Origin: Cladocopium goreaui
Lineage: Eukaryota; Sar; Dinophyceae; Suessiales; Symbiodiniaceae
Assembly: GCA_947184155.2 (NCBI GenBank)
Contig: CAMXCT020000313.1
Coordinates: 655,472-719,471, forward strand
Direction of reading: 5' to 3'
DNA length: 64,000 nt
The notes beneath the pieces are model-generated. The model saw only the letters and a program-made list of their open reading frames with translations. It was not told the origin of the DNA and searched no databases. Within the stretch, counting starts at the first letter, position 1. Every line of letters starts with the position of its first letter. Positions 55,373 through 64,000 of the stretch are shown here, in pieces. A program made the translations under genes and the position numbers.

Positions 55373-55450
55373 CATGTTATTTTGGGATTCCCTTATTGAC
55401 TATGATTCCAGGGTTCGGTCCAAGTGAGGTCGTGATCAAATTTACCCAGA
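55373..55450 (+). repeat. Family D dispersed repeat, copy 3
   Basis: GGGATTCCCTTATTGACTAT ... GGGTTCGGTCCAAGTGAGGT then CGTGATCAAATTTACCCAG, the closest match to the copy at 3467. Confidence 0.5.
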
Positions 55451-55511
55451 TTAATGGATTAACATGGATTAACCACCATCTTGGTTGGATTATTGATGGT
55501 ATTTGATGGTT

Positions 55512-55588
55512 AAAGCCGTCCAAATCCCAATGGTTTGCCAACTCTTCCTGGCTTCCCCCAGCAGATCTAATGCATCCCAAGCAGTATC
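55512..55588 (-). CDS. Possible RCC1-like exon
   Basis: The minus frame reads YCLGCIRSAGGSQEELANHW, resembling WGxxxSGGSSQVQEQLANV. It lies upstream of the leader exon at 54048 and would therefore belong to the preceding tandem gene. Confidence 0.38.
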
Positions 55589-56556
55589 CATTCGTTTCGT
55601 AGCCATAACCGGGGGTTTAATCCGTTTAATCCCCCATTTTCAGACACAGCAATTTGAAAAGCCATGGGCTATGGTCAATTTACATGGAATCAATGGGTTA
55701 TGGTCATCCATCTCGTGTTGGGAATCGTTTCAAGGGTCTTTTTTGCTTGAAAAAGAACTGTTCAACTGTTCAGAAGGGTGGATGACTGACCAGCTCCTTC
55801 AGAAAACATGCCCCATGTTTTGACCATGCTACACTGCAGACGTACCCCGTACCGAGTCCGGGACTTACTAGAATGGGTGGGTATCCCACTTAAACCTGGC
55901 TTAGAAAACTCCTGAGCGACACCGCCAGGTTTGAAAAGAAACCAATACCTGCTTGTTTGGACATCGAAAATACATGTAAATACCCGCCAACCATGGTTGG
56001 TTGCTGGTTCTGCCCACTATGATTGGGTAGAGTAATTCTATTCGCCGTAGTGGCCCTGGCTGTTTGGCTGGGATACCACCCAAACTGAGCAACTGCCCGG
56101 AACCATTGCAATGTTGTCACCTTTTATGCCGTTTTTCCCTCTGATGTTTTTTTCACGCAGGTCCAACATCAACACATCTCAAAGGTATGGCGGACAGATC
56201 AGAACTCAAAAAATACCTCAACTTTTGAAAATGTCAAGGGAAACACAAACCTTTTTTTTGGCCTGGTCTGATTTTCCCAATGCTCACATCATGGGCACTT
56301 AAGGAACAAACGGAGGTCATCTCCAATGTCGTTTCACATGCTTCGATTTCAAAGAAAAAAAATCCAGTCCAACTGGACCGTGAAGCATGATCTCCCTATA
56401 TGCCCTTTGCATGGCAATAGAAAATCCCATCGAAAATCATCCATTTACCCATCGAAATTGATATAAAATCCTCCGTTATCCAGTTATCCAATAGAAAATC
56501 CTCCTATAGATAATTGTCCCATCGAAATCGCCGTTTCCTTCGAGGATTTTCCGACC

Positions 56557-56599
56557 AGCCATGTTTGATGACACCGGCGTGTATCCAAAATCGCTCTTG
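56557..56599 (-). CDS. Possible RCC1-like exon
   Basis: Between a GCCAAG acceptor and a GCTG/GTCGG donor the minus strand reads SDFGYTPVSSNMA, similar to SDFGYGGDSSNV. Short and unproven. Confidence 0.27.
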
Positions 56600-56879
56600 G
56601 CAAACATGGTAAATCCATTCCTTCTAGAAAAAAAAAGTTCCTGGTTGCGGGGGTAATCTGATCATATCTGATCATTTTTTCTGCCAGGACTCTCACCTTG
56701 CTACCAATAAATGGTTTACCCCAATCAACATCTAAACCCCGTAGGTCATGTTTTTTACATCCTCAGTTTCGACGGAAAATCCGAAAATCTGATTGTGGTT
56801 GGTCCAGAAATCAATGAAACCGTATGTGGTTAGCCATTTGAAGCCGGAACATCACTTTCCAACCAATATAAGTATATCA

Positions 56880-56948
56880 TAAATATGTGTATATATATAT
56901 ATACATATATATATATATACATATATATATTTGTATATATATATAGTA
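56880..56948. repeat. (TATATA)n microsatellite
   Basis: Short TA-rich run. Confidence 0.85.
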
Positions 56949-57439
56949 GCAAATTCAATGGGAACAAAAACATGTTCCAAACATCGCCGGATTTTCAGAG
57001 ATTTTCCGAATGTCGGCGGCCTGAAGTCTCAGATGATTCACGGTCCAATCGAGGTTGGCCAAAATAGTGGTGCCCTGCCAGGGCGAAAAAACGACATGAC
57101 TCGATACTTAAGAAATCATCCCAACAGTCACCATTTCAATTCAGAAATTTAAATTGGAAATCAAACAGTTGGCATTTCAATTCAGAACCTTAACTTGAAC
57201 GAACCTACAGTAGTATATTTTTACTTTTCAGATTTTCATATTAATTTGGTTTACTATTTGGCACAACTAACATAATATAATGTAGTTTTTACATAAGCAG
57301 CCTTTAGGGCTTTCATTTTTAAGCCAAAAAGCACATTGATGCTTTCATTTTTTGAAGCTGTCACAAGTATAGCACACTGATGCTTCAGGTTTTGGTGTTC
57401 CATTAGTGCATCAGACATGTGTCCTTTGCATTTCTAGTT

Positions 57440-57519
57440 GGGAAGCCAGCCAGCCCATGGCAGCGCAAGCTTTCCCACATGGTCCCGTCCAGTGCAGATA
57501 GAGGCATCACAATCCGCAC
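57440..57519 (-). CDS. Second N-terminal module, exon 3
   Basis: Acceptor GTTGACAG, phase 0. Reads VRIVMPLSALDGTMWESLRC then HGLAGFP, resembling RLxxPSGxLDGTMxVxExGL of the ubiquitin-like leader. Follows in phase from 57672. Its donor is not clear, so the lower boundary is approximate. Confidence 0.5.
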
Positions 57520-57671
57520 CTGTCAACATTAGTCATTAGATTTTATCAATGCGCAGCAGCTTCTTCACATATATGGCGTCTATGTCCATGACCCCTTGGC
57601 AGAGCTTGCCATCCTGAAGTAAGACCAGAAGCATGTTGATCAAAACAGCCATGCAGCAATCAGCACCATGC

Positions 57672-57755
57672 CTCAAAGCGCGCCAGAGATGCTATCCCTC
57701 GCCAACTTCGCGATTCGATCTCGCGGCTGGCGAGGGACTGCAGCTCTGCGATTGC
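57672..57755 (-). CDS. Second N-terminal module, exon 2
   Basis: 84 nt, phase 0 to 0, with a GAGAG acceptor and GAG/GC donor. Reads AIAELQSLASREIESRSWRG then IASLARFE. It fits the helix (V-ELQ-LA) of a ubiquitin-like fold. Confidence 0.52.
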
Positions 57756-59562
57756 CTCTCAAATAGACACAGTTGCTCACGCGTAGTCATGAATGATGAT
57801 GATCACTGTCCCCCTCACTGCTGGTCGGCTGTGGCAGCGACCGGTTCATTGACCAGGTAGGCAAGCCAGAGCAGCAATGCAGGCTGCATAGCGTGAAAAA
57901 GAAATAGAGACGCACATGTTTTTTTTAGCTTCCATTGCTGCCGCGGCACCAAACAGATCCAAGTTTAGTCATTAAAGAGCCTAGGTTACTCCAAAAACGG
58001 GTTAGTTAGTCCAAAACGCTCAGGAAATTCCAAAAAGTTCACAAAAAATCAAATCAAAAAAAAACAAAAAGTTCCAAACAATATCCCATCCAAAAATTCC
58101 AAAAAGGTCCAAAAATGTCTCAAAAGTTCCAAAAAAAAACTTAAAAAATACTAAAAGTTCAAGAAAAATAAACAAACACAATAATATATATTTTAAAAAA
58201 ACTATATTGAATTATCTGGAATCATTTGGAACTGCAATGATCTATATGGAATGTCCCTCTAAGGAGTGTCCCTCTCCATACAAAAGCTTTAGGGACATTG
58301 AGACCCAAGAAATAATCTTGGACGCACATCGACGGTTGAAGTGGTAAACCTGAGCCAGTGATCATCTTGTATGTACTTGTATAGACTAGAGGACATTGTT
58401 CTATATTTTGATTCAGAATATTCCAGAGCAATATGGTCGCAGTGTTTTGGGGTCCTTGAAATATCTCCTGACATGTTGCTGGAATCACAGAGTCATCCAG
58501 TCAGGGGATACATCCCACTGAAAATGCTCATGGGGTCATGATCCATGTCGAACCGAGCCTCAAATTTGGCACTGGCACATATCTACCAATCTTTCTGGAT
58601 AAATTCGTGTACAACAATGCACCAACCTGACATAGCCGCACCATTCCAGTGATGATTCATCCAGGTCCCAAAAAAACATCCAGAATTTCACTGTATCCCA
58701 CTGATTATTGTTCTATTTCATTGTTGTTTTATCCCATGGTTCTCAAATATGTGTTATCTGTTATCTGCTATCTCATTAAACAATATCAAGATATATCTTA
58801 AACTCGTAGACTGTATATCGCCATGATATCAAATATTATCCCATATATAGAATAGTTATTAATTTTATATACACTATATATTAAATTATACGATCTATTT
58901 AGAATATATACATATATATGAATACAACTTGTTACCGAAACAACAATTCTATGAATTCTATCAATGTACAAATTTATCCAAAGTTATAAAAGTGGATTGT
59001 TTATATTTCGGAAAGCATTGACAATCATTTGCAATCATTTACACTATCATATCTATTATTGTCGGTCATCTGTCTACTATAATTCTATAATTCTTAGATC
59101 TGCGTATATGGACTGATGAAATTGATTATGCATTGTCTACCAACTATTGTCTACTATATATATATTGGTATTGTCTACTACTAACTAAGTGGATATATTG
59201 ATTATTGATTATTGATCATTGACTATGGATCTATTATATATATATATGTCTATATTGATTGTTTATATATATATATATATCTATTTATCACTATTGATTA
59301 TTGATTATGGATCTGGATCTATATATATATTACTGATTGGATATGGATCTGGATATATATATATGCAGCTATTATATATTACTAGTACACACCACCTAAA
59401 TGGTCCCAATTATGTGGAAAATCCCTACTAAAAACCATGGTTTCTAAGGGGGTGTTGAATATTAGGGGGAAGGGATTATTACTATTGATTTTTGACATTT
59501 TTTGATTATGGATCTATACATCTGCGACATTTTCCCTCCCATTCCTGCGTCGCTGGCTGTGC
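57756..59562. other. Intron-like stretch
   Basis: Contains an A-rich degenerate CCAAAAAGTTCC repeat at 58000-58200 and AT-rich simple sequence at 59150-59400. No exon is supported. Confidence 0.45.
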
Positions 59563-59607
59563 CTCGCCACTCAGCAAGGCCACCGTGACGGAGATCTCCT
59601 CGCTCTC
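59563..59607 (-). CDS. Second N-terminal module, exon 1
   Basis: 45 nt between a CCCAG acceptor and a GAG/GC donor. Reads ESEEISVTVALLSGE, matching the first beta strand (VxVALLSGxxx) of the leader domain. All three exons of this module are in phase 0. No start Met is visible in the exon, so a further 5' exon is expected. Confidence 0.55.
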
Positions 59608-61231
59608 CTGGGACGGGGGAATTCAACCAACAAAAACATCGATGTTGGATGATGGATGGCCTCTACTAATGGCCATTGATAATGGGCCTACCCCCAAAAA
59701 TCCATGGTGATGTTTTCCATAGTTAAGGAATAGTTTATCAGAGGCTAGCTTGAGATGCGAAATTGATTCAACTGAAATTCAACACAAAAAGGGGAAGAGC
59801 CGCCAGGAAAGATGGTCCAAGAAAAATGGTCCAACTTGAGTCAACCGCCCAAGATTCTCAAGAAATGGGTAGTTTCGACGAACAATGGTCATACAGCCAA
59901 TAAAAAAAATGATGGAACTGTGGATTTCGTGGAACTTGGACTTCCAACTGGCTTAACTTGAGAAATAAATGGGAAGGTTGCCACTCATAAAGATGTCTTT
60001 GAAAGCAACCGAGAAACCAACAATACGGGTCTTCGGCTCTGCTAAACATGGTGCTAGGTCACAATTTCAGCGACAAAGTATCTTTTTCTTTAAAATTTTA
60101 TGTGCAGTCAGCAAAAAAAGGAGAAAGCATGAGAAAGCGACAACACATCAGGATCTTGAGCAAATGGCGGAAATGACATGAAGCAACTGTGATCCCCAGC
60201 AGGATGTGACCTCCAAAAATGGAATTTTGGTGTTTCCCCCCAAAAAACATGGTAATCCACACTGCCAGTCCAATGTTTCTCATACTCATCGACTGAGCGT
60301 GAGAGAGCGTGAGTTTCTGATCGCTGGATGGGATCAAAATGACTCTCTACAGTAGTGGGATATCAAATCTAGTCGGTCCATCAATGACAGATAAAGATCC
60401 AAAATCGTATTCAAGGCTGGTGGAAATATATCAGAATCAAATCTTGGGATACCCTTCTAACAACACTAGCAAAGAGCCAGGGTTCTACCAGCACGCCTCA
60501 AAATCCACTACGACTACGCCATGTGAAAGGTCCAAGGTTGGGTTACTTGGAGCGCCCAGAAAAGAGGGATCTATGTAAACAATGACAATGACTCAAGAAT
60601 AAAATGGGGGATACCCCTAAATCATCGATTTTCATCCATTAAAAAAACAGGATTTTCCACTGACCATCCAGCTATTGGGCTACCCCCATGACTGTGGAAA
60701 CCCCCCAGGGTTTCACTCAGATCTCCCAACTCCTGAAAACTGGGCAGCAACGTCATGCCCATCGTACCGGGACCCCCTGCAAGTCCCTGTTAAAGCGTTA
60801 TAAGATGTGATAAGCATCATGAATTGTCATTTCTTGGTTGGCTCTGTTGGGCACTTAAATTTTATTAAATGCACTTAACATACCATCCACATCACTTAAC
60901 CAACTGTGCGCTTCACACTGTGGGAATTTTCATTGGGAACGATGGAGGTTGGTCTGATCATATAAACGGGCAAACGTTTTTTCGCAAAAAATATGATCTA
61001 GTGAATCTAGTGCTTCGGAAAAATGATGAACATTGATGAACCATCAAGTCATAAAAAGTGAGCTTGGGTAGCCCATTCAAGCCACCTGTCCTTTCACTTG
61101 CATCCACCACATTGTTTCCACAATCGGCTTCCAACGCTAGATGTTTACGCCAACAGAAACAACCTTGATGTCATGGACCATGGATCTGGTAGGTTTTAGC
61201 GACTCACCACTTGAAAAGTTTGCCCCCTTAC
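59608..61231. other. No supported gene
   Basis: A degenerate family B right end (TTATCAGAGGCTA) lies at about 59735. A minus-strand stretch near 60720-60785 (TMGMTLLPSFQELGDLSE) and a plus frame at 60375-60575 look mildly protein-like but have no motif or clean boundaries. Confidence 0.35.
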
Positions 61232-61278
61232 CATCCAATTATGGTCCCGTCATCATGATTCACAACACAGCCACACCC
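61232..61278 (-). CDS. RCC1-like exon of an upstream gene
   Basis: 47 nt from a GGCTCAG acceptor to a GGATG/GTAAGG donor. Reads GCGCVVNHDDGTIIG, comparable with AFAAVxxDDGTVVxWG. It lies 5' of the leader exon at 59607, so would be the 3' part of another tandem copy. Confidence 0.42.
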
Positions 61279-62049
61279 CTGAGCCAAAAAGTTCGAGGAC
61301 CGGGGGGCACAGTGATCAGTCTTCATGAATCCCCAGGGACACTCTGCACTTTCGGACTGCATCCAATAAATTGCAGATCATGCTGGTGTGAAAACCAAGG
61401 TACCTAAGTTGTCTGCCGACGATCCATATTTGAATACAGTTTGTTTACTTCTTCGGCCGAAATTCGGCAAAAATTGGATGGTGGACTACCGAAAATGGCA
61501 AACCCAAGAGAGTGAACCATGGCAACCCAAGATCGAACCACTCTTGTTTGAATTTAATAAGTTTTAATAGCAGTCCCAAAGTGTTCAACCAAAATTGAAA
61601 ATTCAGACAAGGTAATTTCACGGCTTTGCCATTTATTACAACTCAGTTACTGTCTCCACCAACTATGAATTTTGGGTGATTGGGACATCAAGATCATCAA
61701 ATCACGAACGGCATATTTTTTGGGCATATTTTGTCGTCACCCAGCTGCACAAAGGAATCTGCAATTCAAATGTGAAATTACATTTTTTTCTGTTGGATGT
61801 CCACAATGACTTCATACATGTTCAGATTACAATATTTTCCAATTGGAAATGGGAGTTGAATCAACAACATGGCATACGCAAAGACATTTCTTGGAAACCT
61901 GCTTTATATTTCCTTATTTCAGAACACATCACCGGGTGCATATCACCCATATTTCGCTGGTTGGTTTACTATCAATGATGTGGTAAACCGAATGCCATAA
62001 ACCATGCCCCAAATCACCATTCTTACGGGTGGTACGGTATAACATGGTA

Positions 62050-62166
62050 TAACCATCCTGGTAGTTGTTTATGGCAGCCACGGTTTCGCACTGCCGGGCC
62101 AGCGCCGGCACCTCTTCCCCTCGCAAGGCCGCAAGTTGCCTTTCCAACCTATCGACGCTGGCAGAA
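62050..62166 (-). CDS. Protein-like exon, possible coiled coil
   Basis: After TTTCTGCCAG the minus frame reads VDRLERQLAALRGEEVPALA then RQCETVAAINNYQ, with leucines at heptad-like spacing, ending at CAG/GATGG. GC-rich, coding-like, function unknown. Confidence 0.38.
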
Positions 62167-62174
62167 ATTTCCAT

Positions 62175-62540
62175 GTGGCGAACAAACCAACCGCAACGCG
62201 CAATCCCGACATGTCAGGTAATTTGTTGGGTCTCATTGTGCAAGTTGAAACCCTGAAACGCCTCAACATTGCAGGAGCGGATGAAATGCAGAAAGAAATT
62301 GCGACAGATTGCGCTGGCGACACCGCATTCAACTAGGCCAAAAAAAAACCTAATTTGGCCGAAGAAATGATTATTTGACGTGGGAACCATTCGCCGTTGG
62401 ATAGAATATGTAGATGTACCGGAACGCCTGTTTGCTGGGATTAAACCACAAACCATCGCGGGCAATTACAATCTAAACCGTATAGTTTGGGGCGCTGTGA
62501 ACTCTGTAGCTGAAAACAAAAAACAAACGAGCAATCGGTC
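62175..62540 (+). other. Open, protein-like block of uncertain strand
   Basis: Plus frames read LIVQVETLKRLNIAGADEMQ (62230-62335) and RRWIEYVDVPERLFAGIKPQ (62390-62500). Minus frames are open as well. Could hold exons of either strand; no family is recognised. Confidence 0.28.
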
Positions 62541-63249
62541 GCATGAAAACACAGCGGAAATCAACCTTCGCAGCTTAGATCTCCCATGTTTGCATCGCAT
62601 CACCCATGCCATGGGTGTCGGTCTTACAAGGGGGCAATGAAGGAGCACCCAATTTTTCAGTAATGTCCATTGGTGATTCGATCGTTTGGAGGCTCAGCAC
62701 GCAAAGCCACATAAAAAAAAACCTGCACCCATCAATGTAGTAGACAAAATTTTCCTTTGAAGTCGTTACATGGACAAAATCAACATTTTGCGTCAGAGCC
62801 AAACACTTGGGAACAACCGGTCAATCCACGGCTAAAAACCAGACAAATAGTCAATAAACTCTATTGCCCCGCCTGTCCCAAAAAAAGAGACAATGTTTGC
62901 TGACATGTTTGCCTTGTTCCTGATACCCCGGGCTCACTCCCATGTGGATATTTAGACTATCAATGTGCGGAAACATACAAAAAACGATAACTATTTCAAT
63001 TCAAACCTGGGGGTTCCAAGTTTAAGCGCGACGCACTATCGCACAAGATGCACAGTAGTTTTTGATGTGATACTAGAAAAACCCCGTCCAAACTGACGTG
63101 CGGTGACCTTTCTCGCTGCAAAACCTAGAGTGTGGCCAAATCTCTCAAGCTCAAGGCACTCGTACCGAAATTTGTCGCCTCACTTGGGATGCGCAGAAGA
63201 CAACAACCCAGACTGCCAACTGCTCCGCCCAGCCCGTTTTTTGCCATGC

Positions 63250-63278
63250 ATGAAATTCGCCTTCGTTGCGAAATCAAG
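63250..63278 (+). CDS. Unknown small protein, exon 1
   Basis: ATG followed by KFAFVAKS and two bases, ending at AAG/GC. It joins in phase to 63375. The start is chosen because it is the first Met giving a continuous frame; an upstream in-frame extension exists. Confidence 0.32.
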
Positions 63279-63374
63279 GCCGGCGCAGATTCCAATCTGC
63301 GCCATGTTTCAATTCTTGAGTTCAAGGCACCGTCACATTTCTGTTGGGGGAGCTGCAGGACCGAAGCTCAACAG

Positions 63375-63508
63375 GTTTTACTTCAATCCCTCCGTAATAA
63401 TTGCATGCCAACGGAGGACAACCACGCAGAACCGACACGACAAATTCAAGCAGAACCAGTTGCTAACCGTGTTTGCAAAGCTCAACATCGACGATCCGTA
63501 TTTTGCAG
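63375..63508 (+). CDS. Unknown small protein, exon 2
   Basis: 134 nt from a CTCAACAG acceptor to a TTGCAG/GTCTTG donor. Reads FYFNPSVIIACQRRTTTQNR, then KFKQNQLLTVFAKLNIDDPY. Residue composition is convincingly protein-like. No family recognised. Confidence 0.42.
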
Positions 63509-63751
63509 GTCTTGGCCCGAGCTGGATTGTCTTGGGCTAACATGGGCTTCTGCACGCCCAATTTTTTTGCTGCAAGGTCAAGAGCCATGGGGGACCGCAA
63601 GAAAACCAACCAATAGATAAGCAGTGAGTGACCTTGAAACTAGCATGGGGGAGCCTGGAACTTTCATTTGCATGACCCATTTGTAGATGATTATATAATA
63701 TATGTCTCATACTTGTTCGATGAAACGTTAAGACATGTTACGACTTTTCAG

Positions 63752-63834
63752 CCACCAACAGATTGATGTCCGCTGCACAATTGCCGGGTACGCAAGCCAT
63801 CTATACCAAGAAGCGCCAGCTGGGACAACTGAAG
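63752..63834 (+). CDS. Unknown small protein, exon 3
   Basis: 83 nt from a CTTTTCAG acceptor to a GAAG/GC donor. The split Ala codon joins exon 2. Reads TNRLMSAAQLPGTQAIYTKK then RQLGQLK. Confidence 0.42.
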
Positions 63835-63914
63835 GCCCCTTAACTTGTAAACCACAAGGCAAAAATGAAGAATACACTGTTGAATACACTTGTCGATACT
63901 TACCTTGCCACAAG

Positions 63915-63992
63915 TGTTCGGAAGGCACAGAAAGGAAATGCAAACAAAACGGAGCTGGCGAATCTCTCTCTCCAGTTGTCAATTTCCGGTAG
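63915..63992 (+). CDS. Unknown small protein, last exon
   Basis: 78 nt after a CCACAAG acceptor, phase 0. Reads CSEGTERKCKQNGAGESLSP then VVNFR and a TAG stop. With the three upstream exons the total is 108 codons including stop. A different frame (VRKAQKGNANKTEL) is also open, so the model is tentative. Confidence 0.35.
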   Translation, partial: CSEGTERKCKQNGAGESLSPVVNFR

Positions 63993-64000
63993 CCATCCCA

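Noticed and set aside
1-64000. Spliced-leader sequence, tRNA, rRNA, CRISPR or operon structures
   Set aside because: I looked for the dinoflagellate spliced-leader core, tRNA clover-leaf signals and regularly spaced direct repeats with unique spacers. None was recognised by eye.

Overview
The window looks like nuclear DNA of an intron-rich protist, most likely a dinoflagellate of the Suessiales (a Polarella- or Symbiodinium-like genome). This is an inference from four things. Short exons encode RCC1-type repeats of the form AFAAxLxDG-VVTWG-GGDSS, a repeat type I know to be abundant in dinoflagellate proteins. Introns use GT, GC and apparently GA donors. Short terminal-inverted-repeat (TIR) elements are very dense. 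The remainder is AT-rich and full of microsatellites. I see no bacterial operon, rRNA, tRNA or viral gene.

The main content is a minus-strand gene (or tandem genes) for an RCC1/HERC-like repeat protein. Between about 54.0 and 22.3 kb many exons of 27-112 nt can be joined by hand in a consistent phase and rebuild successive RCC1 repeats. Four chains hold together: (I) 54.05 to 42.0 kb, (II) 36.6 to 34.5 kb, (III) 32.05 to 25.1 kb, (IV) 23.98 to 22.34 kb. An N-terminal module resembling the ubiquitin-like leader of such proteins precedes chain I at 54.0 kb. A second one lies at 59.6-57.4 kb, so at least two tandem genes are likely. An RCC1-like exon at 61.2 kb may belong to a third. Weaker, more degenerate RCC1-like exons continue leftwards to about 2-4 kb. 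They may be the 3' part of the gene or decayed copies.

The introns are filled with repeats. Family A is a 95-125 bp element with CTGGTTGGTGGTT ends; six copies are flanked by visible 4-bp target duplications. Family B is a 100-150 bp element with CCCTCTGGTAA ends flanked by TA. Smaller dispersed families C and D are also present. Nearly every long intron carries an A or B element. The intron between 42.0 and 36.6 kb carries a 41-bp satellite and an approximately 3-kb inverted repeat made of 68-bp units rich in TCCGGA. Large arrays of GAT, GTA, TCC, TATA and 12-bp ATGCCAGA repeats account for most of the longest open frames, which I do not regard as genes.

At the right end four plus-strand exons (63.25-63.99 kb) can be joined in phase into a 107-codon reading frame ending in a stop. 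No function is recognised for it. All splice joins are hand-made and have no transcript support.
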